DNA of 64,000 nt from Strongyloides papillosus (lineage: Eukaryota > Nematoda > Chromadorea > Rhabditida > Strongyloididae). Of this stretch, positions 33,019 to 44,073 are shown piece by piece. The first letter of the stretch is position 1, and every line of letters starts with the position of its first letter. The notes below the pieces were generated by a model. That model worked only from the letters and a program-made list of their open reading frames with translations. It made no database searches and was not told the origin of the DNA. The position numbers and the translations under genes are program-made. Location of the stretch: contig SRSI01000050.1 of the NCBI GenBank assembly GCA_005656395.1, positions 3,720,001-3,784,000 of the forward strand, in the 5' to 3' direction.

Positions 33019-35979
33019 AATTAGCATTTTTTTTTACTGTGATTACATTGTTATGTGAACAGGAAGAAAGATATTTTTTAGAAAACTTTTACCAATGAAA
33101 CTATATGAATAACTTCATGAATACCTGAAAATAATATGGATTTTAAAACATTGAGAATTTCAACAATATCATGAAAAATGCTTATATATTATATATTTGT
33201 TCTTTCTTACTATTTGAATTTGTATTTTCTCAATTTTATTATACCATTTTATCATTAAATACTTTATATTTATAAAACTTAATTATTATTGTTAATTTAA
33301 AAAAAAAAACATAGGCTATTTTGCATGATTTATAATTTATGGAATTTTAAAAGAACTTTTTACAATCAATCAATTAAATTATATTTTTCATGCAAAAGTA
33401 GGTATAAAAAACTTTACTTGATCATATTTTAAAGAATGAAATCTTATTCGTAAAATCGGACATTTACTTTCTTTAGAAGTTTATCACAATTTTAATAAAT
33501 ATTACTACTCATAGAAACCAAATCTAACATAGTTTAATAATTTTACTATTTATAATAAGTATAAAAAATAAAAAGTAATTAAATTTTTTTATTATTCCTA
33601 ATTTTTACTATTTAAATAAATTATAAAACAAAAAATTTCATTTAATTTTACAAAAATTATTCTAAAGACAAAACTCAAATAAGTTATCAAAAAAGCGGTT
33701 TTTTTGAACATAATAAAGTCTTTTAGGCCGAAAACATTTAAAACCTTTTTTCCCTCTTTGTTAGAAAAAAAATACACCAAATGACTATTTAATCATAAAA
33801 ATTGATTAAGTTTGAAAAGAATTATACCTGGAACAAAATTGATTTTTACAAAAAAATGAATAAAAGCGAGAATGTTGTCATTCAAATTAACATAACTTCT
33901 TTCGTAGTTAAGTTATAAACTTCATCAGACTTTTATTTTTTAGGTAAAATTTTAGATCCATACAACAGGTTTTTTTTTATTTGTTTCTATCGAGTTGTGA
34001 TTAATTTATAGCCATTTAACTTTTAATTTTCTTTTCCAACATGATTATTATTTTTTGTTCAATAACTTGGTCGGTTTATAAGTAATATCTTAGATATAGT
34101 GTTTTCGTACTTTTCTGGCATTTGACCTTTCAAATGATTTATATAAACCATCGTATCCTATTTATTTTAAAAAAACATTATTACATGATCAAATCTATGA
34201 AAAAAAGGCAAAAAAAACGGTGGTTTTAAAAATAACTCGATCAATTATTGTTCAAAACATTATTGACCCATTTTCCCCCTCAAGTTAAAAAAAAACATAT
34301 TTTTAACTACTTATTTATAAAAATTGTTTAAAATTGAAAAGAGTTATAATAAAGACAAAATTTTTTCTTATTTCTTTTTATTATAGAGAAATCACAATAC
34401 AATTTTAGCAAATTTATTAAAAGTATTAAGTTAATTTTGTCCTGTGTACGTGACAAGAAATAATGTATAAAAAATAATGAACTGACTAAATTTATTACAA
34501 ATTATTCGTTGTCTTAATTTAATCTAATATACCTTATAGAAATTTGAAATATTAAACATAAAATCACAAAAAATATAATTTTAATATTTAAGTAAAATTT
34601 TTATATGATAAAAAGTTTTGTGGCAGTAAAATTAGACGAGTTTTATTTAATCTTTTATTCGTGGCCACCTATAAAATAACAATCAAGTAAAAGAATTTTA
34701 ACTTACGAATAGTCAGCAAAATTAAATGTGAAAAATTATACTGACTATCGCTTTATATATGTTTTTTTTATTAATCGATGACCAATGATCACTATTTTCT
34801 TTCTTATTAAAGGTGCATGGTTTTACTTTTAGAAAAAATTATCATTTAAATATTAGAAGTACTCACTTTTGTTAGAAAATTGCAATATTTTTTAAATTCA
34901 ATATGAATTCGATAAAAATATTACTGGTAAAAACACTTTTGTAAAATGAAATAAAAAGGTACTGTAAATTTTATATATTGATCAACATTGTATTATTTAA
35001 AAAAATAGGCATGATTTATAGGATATAAAAAAAATTCTTTATTTTTTTTATTCAAAGTAATTAAACTTAGTTAAGAATGTCATGTGAATAGAAAATAAAC
35101 GATAAATTGTTAAATAAATTAGTTATATCACTCAATTTTGTTACTTACATTCTTAAAAAAAATGAACTACTTTTGTAATATTACGTGGATCCCTTTTATG
35201 TAAATAGGAATTCAATGGTACTGAAAATGTTAATATTTTTTTCACCAATATCATTTAATCAAAATTAATAAAATAGGATAATTTACTTACTAAATTATTA
35301 TTTTATAATGTGATATCATGGTTTTAGTATTTGAATTTAATAGCACTCTTAAATTAATGAATTTTTTATTGTCTTCAGTGAATGTTTTGTTAAAATCTTG
35401 CAGATAGAAAAAAATAAGTGATACATGGACACAATATTGGATGAAAAAGAGAAATCGAATGAAATTTTGTTTCAAAATGTTTTATTATTATACTGAAATG
35501 TAATCATAAAAATTAATAATCTTATGTATGCATTATTACTGACAGAATATTCAATTACTGTTATATGAATTACGTTAAAAATTTCAACTATTTTGCTTTT
35601 GTGATAAATTATTGTGTTTTCTGTAATAATTTCAATATTTTTTTAGAGAAAGGCTAGTTCATACGGTGTCATTCAAAATGGAATAAAATTTTATTATTTT
35701 AAAATTTTAGTTGTTATACAATAAGAATTTAATAATTATTCTTTATTTTTATTATGAATTTAAACGAATATGATTTATATATTAAATCATTAATAGAAAA
35801 ACAATTTTATAAATATTTTTTTAAAATAAAATTAGATTCATAATCTAAAATTCAAAATTATTCATATTATCACGCCATTATACAATTTTTAATTATGTTT
35901 TATAATTATATATTAATTTTTAATGACTATATAAAATCTATATAAACGTCTTAAATTTATTAACATTTATTTTAAAGAA
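33019..35979. other. Unit B 3' flank and spacer with degenerate repeats
   Basis: 33019-33560 is the unit B flank. About 33650-34380 holds degenerate repeated phrases, for example TAAAAATTGATTAAGTTTGAAAAG near 33796 and a related ATAAAAATTGTTTAAAATTG near 34306, with counterparts at 42880-43350. No gene is supportable to 35979. Confidence 0.5.
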
Positions 35980-36252
35980 ATGAAAACTATTTATATTATC
36001 TTTTTCCTTAGTTTCTTTATCGCTTGTGGCTCATATGGATCAAACTCTGTTGTAATTGAAGGCGTTACTTTAGTTGGTAGATGTGATCGATTAAAATGTG
36101 AAGGTAAATGTATGAAAGAATTAAAGCTCGGTATTTGTACCCATTATATAATAAAAGACAATCCTAGAACTAGAAAGCTTGAATGTCTATGTAAAAAGGT
36201 TACTTTAGAAGAACTTTTCAATCCTTCGACACAAATACCTGGAGGCATTTGA
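35980..36252 (+). CDS. Secreted six-cysteine peptide, member E (long form)
   Basis: 90 aa, one exon. The signal peptide is MKTIYIIFFLSFFIACG..., with the family's MK(T/I)IY start. The mature part has C-x4-C-x3-C-x8-C-x15-C-x-C, then a tail of about 23 residues ending in PSTQIPGGI that the other members lack. It lies outside the inverted duplication, its flanks differ, and the loops are Lys-rich. It is probably an older branch of the family. TATAAAATCTATATAAACG about 45 bp upstream may contain the TATA box. Confidence 0.75.
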   Translation: MKTIYIIFFLSFFIACGSYGSNSVVIEGVTLVGRCDRLKCEGKCMKELKLGICTHYIIKDNPRTRKLECLCKKVTLEELFNPSTQIPGGI

Positions 36253-36833
36253 ACCCTTCATTGTTTCAAAAAGTTTACTAAATCTATTTAAAATTAATTG
36301 CAGAAAAATGAAAAAGAAAATTGTAGCTTTTAAAAGCACTGTTTGCTACTATATGAAAATATCTTTAAAATTAAAAAATATTTATTTTTTGATATATTAT
36401 TTTTCATGTAATTATTTTTTTTCAAATATAAATCATTTTTAAAATATTGTACTGAATTAAAAGTATAATAATATGACATATTAAAATTATTATGAATGAA
36501 AACAATGTTAAAAGAAATAACCAACTTTTATCAATTGTCTTTTTATTTTTTATATATAATTAAGCTTTATCAAATGACTTATAATTTATTCGGTCACAAA
36601 TTTATTTGTTTAATACAATTCTCGTCTAAAACAATTTTGTAATTTGATTCTTCCTTAGTCAAAAACATTTTTTAGTATTTTGTGTTAAAAGAGGACGGAG
36701 ATTTGAAGTCATAATAACTATTTTTATGTTTTTATATAATTTTAAATGCTTTTTTCCTTATTACATAGTCAATTTCTAGAATACACAAAAACGTTAGAAA
36801 TGTTTCAGAGCCATTTTCATTGTTTTTTGAAAA

Positions 36834-36960
36834 ATGAAAATCATTTACACTACTTTTTTTTCTTGCTATCCTAAGTGAAATTGGATTTAATCCTATCCAT
36901 CTTTATTACCTTTTTAGAAAGTATTGTGATCAAACTGAGTGTGAATTATACTGATAAAAC
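36834..36960 (+). pseudogene. Broken member of the six-cysteine peptide family
   Basis: An ATG at 36834 opens with the family start MKIIY, but a frame change in the following T-run moves the signal-peptide reading to another frame. That frame continues to a YCDQTEC segment matching Cys1-x4-Cys2, and then stops with TGA at 36952-36954. This is exactly where the third Cys codon is expected (three codons after Cys2). A second stop follows directly. The upstream flank still resembles that of the intact genes. A recently lost gene is likely. Confidence 0.6.
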
Positions 36961-37559
36961 AACGTACAATTGGAGTATCTAAGTCATTTGATAAAGATAA
37001 AAACAAATGGAGGGTCGCGATCATGTTTCGAATGAATGAAGGTGTAAACTTTTTCATAGATTAGATGAAGTTTAATGATTTAAATATTGCATAGAAGTAA
37101 AAAAGAATAGATATTTTAAAAAAAAAAGGTTATGTTATTAATTTGATTATAATGAAAACTATAAATAAATAAAAAATTATTACTGATAAAATAATCATTT
37201 ACCGTTATTTGAAATTATTTCTACAATATAAAATTATTTGTTTCAAATAATATTTTAGATAATTTTATAGTCTTTTTCATATATAATTTAAAAAAATAGT
37301 TTTATATATAATAAGATGGACGATTTAATTTCTATTGATTTGAGTCCTTTCTAAGTCAAAGGAATTGTTAAAATATCACAATTTAAAAATGAATTAAATT
37401 TTTTAAACGTTTTACTGTACAATAAAAAGTTCTAATTTATTATCATTCAATTTTTAAATATGTAATAGTCAATAAAATAGAAGATAATTTTCGAGTACGT
37501 CCACAAAAATTAAGAATTCATTTATTAGATGCACAAAACTATTTATGTAATATTGTAAA

Positions 37560-38160
37560 CACAAAAAACAAACAAATTTTGACAATTCTTCATAAAATAC
37601 AATAAAATGTCCAACCTGTTTAAAAAAATAAGACTTTATTCAAATTTTAAAAATTTCAACAACTTAAATGTTTCAAGAACGCAGAATATTATAATGTCCT
37701 ACAAATTTTACCGTTTTTATAAAAATATATTTATTTTTTCTACACTTTGAAGTAATACAAAGTTTATTTAATCTTGATGTTTTATATGATATTTTGGTCG
37801 TATTAGAGTCTAATCTTTCTTATAATATTTTATGAATTGCGTTATTAAAAGTCAATTTAGTGCAAAGTTAAAAAATTTCCTAACAACAATAATGAAAATG
37901 AATAAATATTTGACTACGCAAATTATCACCAATTAAAAATGTTATTTTAGCATTTGCTTTTTTTATAAATTAAAATATTTAACTGTTATTTTTTACTACG
38001 AACAATAATACATAATGTTTTACAACTTTCATTAACTTAATTTTTATAGATAGATAATCTTGAAAATCATTAGAAAATAATTGTAGCGATCAGTAGTGTA
38101 TAATTTCATAAGGAAAACATATTTTATAATTCTTCAAAATGTTGAAACATATTTAAAAAA
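37560..38160 (-). repeat. Remnant duplicated unit without a readable gene
   Basis: It shares TCTTCATAAAATACAATAAA, ATCTTGATRTTTTATATGAT, ATTTTATGAA and the CATAATTTCATAAGGAAA region with the flanks of D (41470-42000) and C. Divergence is higher than among A-D. Confidence 0.6.
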
Positions 38161-38339
38161 TTTACTGTAACATGTTAGAAATGCTTTTTTTAAATGTGTT
38201 AAAGATTATACATAAAAATATCTTCTAATCTTGTATCTTAAAATGTATTGTGTAAAACAACATAAGATTTAAGTTGAGAATAAATTATAGAAAAATATAA
38301 ACTTATTATTAATTGTTACTTTTATTTTATAAATCAAGG

Positions 38340-40205
38340 CAATTCAAACTTTATTAGGTGGGATAAATTTACTACATTCTACGTAAACCTTTTTCCTCTT
38401 TTTTGTGTGTACATAATGTTATTATCATATTTATATTAACTGTATACCATTTTTAATAAATATTTTTTATACTTATTATAAATAGTAAAATTTTTTAACT
38501 ATGTTAGATTTGATTTTTATGAATTATGATATTTATTTAAATTTATACTTAACTTATAAAAAGATTAATGTCTGATTTTACAAATAAGATTTCATTCTTT
38601 AAAATATCACCAAGTAAAATTTTTTTATGAAAAATATAATTTAATTGATGGATTGTAAAAAGTTCTTTTAAAATTCCATAAATTATAAATCATGCAAAAT
38701 AGCATATGTTTCTTTTAAATTAATAATAATAATTAAGTTTTATAAATATAAAGTATTTAATGATAAAATGAATATGATACAATTGAAAAAGTACAAATTC
38801 AAATAGTATGAAAAGAACAAATATATAAGCATTTTTCATGATGTTGTTGCAACGCTCAATATTTTAGATTCTATTTTATTTTCAGGTTTTTGTGAAAATT
38901 TTTCATATGTTATTCATTGTTAAAAACATTATAAAAATGTTTATTTAACTTTCATCATAAATAAAACATTCACATTCACCAAATTTAAAAATATTAATTC
39001 TAAGCTTATTTTTGCAAGCTCCGAATGCCTCGTATTCACCGCATTTTAACGTGCATATGTAAATATCACAAAATCTAAAATAGATTCCTATTGTTGTAAC
39101 AGTTACTCTCTTACAAAAAACGTTGGTATTAAGAATAGCTAATGTCAAAATAAGATAAATAATCTTCATTTCTTGAAAAGGCAAATGTCATAGTTTCAGA
39201 TATTAGAAGTTTCTTATACATTATTAAAATTGAATATTCAATGAGAAAAGAGCTTTAAAGAATTGTATAATAAATATATAAAAATTATATAATACTGAAT
39301 TAAAAGTTTTTTCTGATTTTTACATAAAATATTTTAAAATATACTTTGATCATGAAAAATTTAAAAATAAATTTCTTTCATGATATTTATGATGCATTAA
39401 ATAATGATTTTTATTGAAATCTAAAAAATTTTATTTTATTTGGTCTCTAATAGAAAATTAATATTAAAAGTATTTGCAAAAAAATGGGACACATTTTGAT
39501 AATTCTTCATAAAATGCAATAAAATATCGAACGATAACAGAAATGTTGCAAACGAAGCAAATATGAGGTTGAAGAACAATTTTTAACTGGTTTTTTTCCA
39601 AAAAGTATATATGTTTGACACTTGTAATTAATGTAACTTTTATTTAATCTTGATATTTTATATGATATTTTGTTAATCTTAGAGTCTAATTTGTCATAAT
39701 ATTTTTTGAAATGCACTATTAGAATTCAATTTCGTGTAAAATTGTTAACGTTTTGACAAAAACCATTCTTTTTAACAATCCATTGTCAATAAAAATTTGA
39801 GAAATTCCATAGCAATAATAATAAATGGAATAATTATTTAACCACATAGAAAATTAATAATTAAGAAAAATTGCTATTATAGTATTTACATTTTTTTAAG
39901 TCATGATATTTAAAAGTTATGTTTTAGCTATGAACGAAATCGCATGGTGTTTTATAACTTTTTCATAAAGATGATCATGAAAGAAAGTTTAAAGAAATGT
40001 TGGTCCATCATATAAGCACAATTCCATAAAAAATTATAATAATTTAAACTATTGAAATGTACTAATAAATATACTGTGATATGTTTAAAAAACAAACTTT
40101 AAAAAAGGCTATAATTTTATAAAAAATTAAATTTTAATCGTATATTTTCAAATATTTTTGTAAAGAAAAACATAGCTTATAAGTTGCGAGTAAAATATTA
40201 AAAAA
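38340..40205 (-). repeat. Duplicated unit C, inverse of B
   Basis: 39500-40205 is the near-identical inverse of 31779-32460. It carries peptide gene C. The gene-proximal upstream part (39480-39600) is, however, closer to unit A, with the GTTTGCAACATTTCTGTTATCG phrase that B lacks, so the unit is a mosaic. Confidence 0.78.
38945..39169 (-). CDS. Secreted six-cysteine peptide, member C
   Basis: 74 aa from the MKIIYL start at 39169. The frame is open to 39184, but the family start and upstream block place the ATG at 39169. The signal peptide is MKIIYLILTLAILNTNVFC. The mature part is C-x4-C-x3-C-x8-C-x13-C-x-C with a basic loop before Cys5 and an acidic end. An extra Cys falls at the signal-peptide end. 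The sequence between cysteines is unlike B although the outer flanks of the two units are nearly identical. Confidence 0.75.
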   Translation of the reverse strand: MKIIYLILTLAILNTNVFCKRVTVTTIGIYFRFCDIYICTLKCGEYEAFGACKNKLRINIFKFGECECFIYDES

Positions 40206-40919
40206 ATAGAATATTTTTTAATAACTCGTTTATTGATGCTTATTATTTTTATATATAAAATAATTGTGATAAAAATAGTTGAAAATCAAGAAAATTTAAA
40301 TTTTATTAGGTTATATAAATCTATTACATTTTACGTGAACTTGTACCCTTTTTTTGTGTGTACATATTGTTATTATAATATCTATATTTACTGTATGCCA
40401 TTGTTAATTAATATTTTTAACCATGTCAGATTCGATTTTTATGAATAATAATATTTATTTAAACTCATGATTAACTTATGAAAGAAATTAATACCCAAAT
40501 TTTCGAATATGATTAAATTCTTTAAATTATCGCTAAAATTTCTGTATGAAAAGTATGATTTAAATTACTGATTGTAAAAATTTCTCTTAGAATACAATCA
40601 ATTATAAATCCAACAAAATAGTCGATGTTCTTTTTTAAATAATTAGCAACAATTATGTTTTATAAATATAAAGCACTTAATAAAAAAATGAATATGATAC
40701 AATTGAACAAATAGAAATTAAAATAAAATAAAAAAACAAATATATAATATATAAGCATTTTTCATGATATTGTTGAAATACTCAATGTTTTAAAATCCAT
40801 TGTTTTTAGGTATTTTTGAAGTTATTCATATAGTATCATAGGTAAAAATTTTTAAAAAAATATTTTTCTTCCTGTTCACATTACAATGTAATCACAGTAA
40901 ATAAGTGTTAATTTAATCA
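39185..40919. other. Flanks of units C and D
   Basis: No gene beyond repeat copies. The junction of the units at about 40195-40220 is the uninterrupted counterpart of the insertion at 29902-31778. Confidence 0.55.
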
Positions 40920-42060
40920 TTATTTTGGGGGAAGAAGACATTTACATCTACCTCCTTTCCAAAAAAAATAACCCCAATTAAACACACATTCTGCATCAGG
41001 ATCATTACCACATGCAGATACACATTTTTGTTTATCACAATAATCTCCTATAGTTATAGTGTGAGAATCCCATCCACCTTCAACAGCGTTGATATAAAGA
41101 ATAGCAAAAGTCGGGATAAGATAAATAGTCTTCATTTCTCAAGAAAGCAAGAGTTATAATTTTAGATATTGAAGGTTTCTGTTATATTATTAAAATTGAG
41201 TATATAATGAGAAAAAAGCTTTTAAGAATTGTATAATAAACTTGTAAAAATCATATAATATTGAGTTAAAAGTTTTCTCACCTTTTTTCATAAAATATAT
41301 AAAAGTATACTTTGATCATGAAAAATTAAAATAAAAATTTTTATTTTATCATATTTATGATGCATAAAACAATGATTTTTATTAAAATCTAAAAAATTAT
41401 ATTTTATGTGGTTTTTAATAGAAAATTATTATTTAAAGCATTTGCGAAAAAAAGAGACACATTTTGATAGTTCTTCATAAAATACAATAAAAAAATGTTG
41501 TAACGAAGCAAATATGAGGTTGGAGCATAATTTTTAACCGGTTTTCTTTCAAAAAGTATATATTTTTGACACTTGTAATTAATGTAACTTTTATTTAATC
41601 TTGATATTTTATATGATATTTTGCTCGTATTACAGTCTAATCTTGCGTTATAATACTTTATGAAGTACGTTATCAGCAGTCAATTTTATATAAAATTGCT
41701 AACGTTTTAACAAAAATCTTTATTTTAAACAATCCATTGTCAATAATAATTTGAGAAATTCCATAGCAATAATAATGAAAGGAATAATTATTTAACCACA
41801 CAGAGTATTATTATTTTAAAAAAAATGTTGTTTTAGTATTTATTTTTTTTAAGCCAAGATATTTAAAAGTTTTATTCTTTCTGTGAACACAAATGCATAA
41901 TGTTTTATTACTTTTTCATAAAGACGATCTTGAAAGATAATATAAAAATATGTTGGCCTATCAGATGTACATAATTTCATAAGGAAATATGATTTACAAT
42001 TATTCAAACTATTGAAATATATTAAAAAATAACCAAATCTAAAATAAAAGTTTTTGACAA
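40206..42060 (-). repeat. Duplicated unit D, inverse of A
   Basis: 40206-40450 is the near-identical inverse of 29640-29900. The part 41450-42000 resembles the B upstream flank, with ACCGGTTTTCTTTC and TTGTAACGAAGCAAATATG phrases. It carries peptide gene D. Confidence 0.78.
40920..41135 (-). CDS. Secreted six-cysteine peptide, member D
   Basis: 71 aa, one exon. The signal peptide is MKTIYLIPTFAILYINAVEG. The mature part is C-x4-C-x3-C-x7-C-x13-C-x-C with Trp/Phe-rich residues before Cys5 and a LLPPK end. It is the closest in style to member A (both have CVSACG around Cys2-Cys3), which agrees with unit D being the inverse copy of unit A. Likely secreted; role unknown. Confidence 0.78.
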   Translation of the reverse strand: MKTIYLIPTFAILYINAVEGGWDSHTITIGDYCDKQKCVSACGNDPDAECVFNWGYFFWKGGRCKCLLPPK

Positions 42061-42092
42061 ATTTAATATACTTTTACAATGGATTTTACCTT

Positions 42093-42486
42093 ATGCGGAC
42101 GGAAAAGGATGAAAATAAATTTTGATTATTATATTATCACTTTACCTGCCATTATAAAAGTAACACCGTCACAGGCATTTAAATACTTATCATTTTCAAT
42201 TAAATTATGTTTGTAGGAAATATTTTTTTTATGTTATTTACATTTTGTTTTTGTTTGTTAGAAATTAAAATACCTCCTTTATTGATATTGGTAATTCTAA
42301 GAAATGATGAATCAAGTAGAATTACATTTTTTGATTTGAAAAACTATTATTATTTAAAATAGAATGATATTTTTTTGTAGTTTTCGAAGAATATTATAAT
42401 GTCTGAGACGGCGCTACATTTACAATGATAGGTAAAGTGATAATATAACGATTAAAATTTATTTTCGTTCTTTTTTGTGCGCATAT
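42093..42486. mobile_element. Diverged 394-bp relative of the 211-bp-TIR element
   Basis: 42093-42173 and 42402-42486 are inverted repeats (about three quarters of bases agree by eye). Both carry GAAAATAAATTTT, ATATTATCACTTTACCT and GTA.C.CCGTC. The same ordered phrases occur in the 30700-31778 element (GGATGAAAATAAATTTTGAT, ATATCACTCATCTGTATAAA, GTAGCGTCGTC). Confidence 0.65.
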
Positions 42487-42879
42487 AATAAAATCTATTT
42501 TAAAAATATATTAGAGTTGTCGAAATCTTTAAGTTCTGATTCGGTTATTTATTTTCATACTTTTTCGTGACAAAAAATTATATATCTATAAACTTTACAA
42601 TGATAAATGTTTATATGGTAAATAGCAAAATTATTATGTCAAAGTTTTTTTTAATCATAACATTTAATAACTTTAAAATCTCTCAAATTAATGTTTAATT
42701 TTTAAAAAACAAAATGGAAATAATACTTCCTCATGGTTTTGTTTAACCTTTAAACACACTCTATTTAAAATTTAAAAAAAAAAACTACTACCACTTTTTG
42801 ACCCATAGCTTAACAAGTTACTATTTAATCTTGGTAATATTATGCTTCCCTTTTTTGTTGAGTTGTACCTAAAAAATGA

Positions 42880-43350
42880 GACATAAATGAAACCTTTGTT
42901 TTAGGTTTAAAAAAGTTATTTCTGGAACAAAACTATTCAAAAACGTGCTCAAAAAGTGGTTTTTTAAAAATAATTTGATCAACTATAGGCCAAAACTTTT
43001 GAAATAGTCATTATTGCTTGGCTTATAACATAGCCAATTATTAATTATCTTCATATTTCAACATTTCTACACTATTTTGGATATGTATTTTTAAAAAAAG
43101 GTATAATTCTTTTTATTTTAGCTTTGAGGAAATTATTCCCTGTGCGAAACTATACTAGAAAAGAGGTCCGAAAATGGGTTTTTTCAGAATATTTTGGTCA
43201 ATTTTGACTAAAATTATCTGGAAACGATCCAACCTCTTAAGTTAAAAAATTTAAGAAAAAACAACATATTCTATCCATTTATTTATAAAAATCGGTTAAG
43301 TTTTAAAAGTGGTAATAATTTGTAAAAAAATATTCTAAGAAAAATGAGCT
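42880..43350. repeat. Degenerate repeats shared with 33650-34380
   Basis: Recurring phrases such as CTGGAACAAAA, GTGGTTTTTTAAAAATAA, TTGATCAA and TTATTTATAAAAATCGGTTA appear here and at 33650-34380, on both sides of the peptide cluster. Too diverged to set unit borders by eye. Confidence 0.4.
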
Positions 43351-43734
43351 GAAAAGTTAGACAAGATAATGAGAAGGCATGGTCTTCAAACAATTAATGA
43401 AAAAAAACTATAAAAATTTTAAAATTGTAAATTTATAATGAGAAAAAGAGGATAATTTACAAAAAATTTCTCCTAAACGAGCTTAACTTTTGAAAAATAT
43501 GCATTAAAAATGATAAATATTGATGCCTGAATCTTTTAAATTTTAAAGTTCCGAATTTTTTTTTCTGAAGTCTAACTTGTTCTTATTATTGTTATTACAA
43601 AATATCTCCAGAAAATGCCAAAAAAACCCCCGATTTTTTTATCTTTATTGCAAAATAGTTAATTAACACAGAGTAATGACAGACAAACATATTAAATTTG
43701 GATTTGTGTGTTAAATTTATTGCTAAATTACGCC

Positions 43735-43930
43735 CGGGCATTAATTCAAAAAAATCTCCATTTTTGGCACTTTGATTTCAATTTTCTCTATTTTGGAGGA
43801 ACTTGTTAGAAATTTTTTTAAATTATGATAGAGCATGTTTGGATCTACCTACATGCAAAATTTTAGAGTCACATTCCGAAATCTAGGTATCAAAAATGCA
43901 AACGTTGCATTTTTGTTGCGAACATACAAT
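43735..43930. repeat. Dispersed repeat, copy 2
   Basis: Inverse relative of 29935-30115 and same orientation as 54290-54480. Landmarks: TTTTTGGCACTTTGATTTC, CTACATGCAAAATTTTAGAG, TTCCGAAATCTAGG and a final TTGCATTTTT. Confidence 0.6.
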
Positions 43931-44073
43931 TACGAGTCATTATAAAATTATACTAAAAATTTGAATTAAATTGCATATAACCAATTATTATTCCAATTAT
44001 ATATATTTATTTAAATTTTATTTATTATAAAAAGATAACAATTTTCCATCAAATATTATTCCTCACTAACAAA

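Larger units (their letters stand above)
31779..33560 (+). repeat. Duplicated unit B
   Basis: 31779-32460 matches the inverse of 39500-40205 almost throughout, including a chance frame MHFKKYYDKLDSKINK found in both. The 3' flank resembles those of units A and C. The unit carries peptide gene B. Confidence 0.8.
36253..38339. other. Spacer with a broken peptide gene and a remnant unit
   Basis: Apart from the broken gene (36834-36960), about 37560-38160 is a diverged copy of the upstream flank of units C and D on the minus strand. No peptide gene is readable in the 500 bp it should precede. Confidence 0.5.
41136..44073. other. Unit D upstream flank and repeat-rich spacer
   Basis: It contains the rest of unit D, the small inverted-repeat element (42093-42486), degenerate repeats (42880-43350) and the second dispersed repeat copy (43735-43930). 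No protein gene. Confidence 0.5.
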
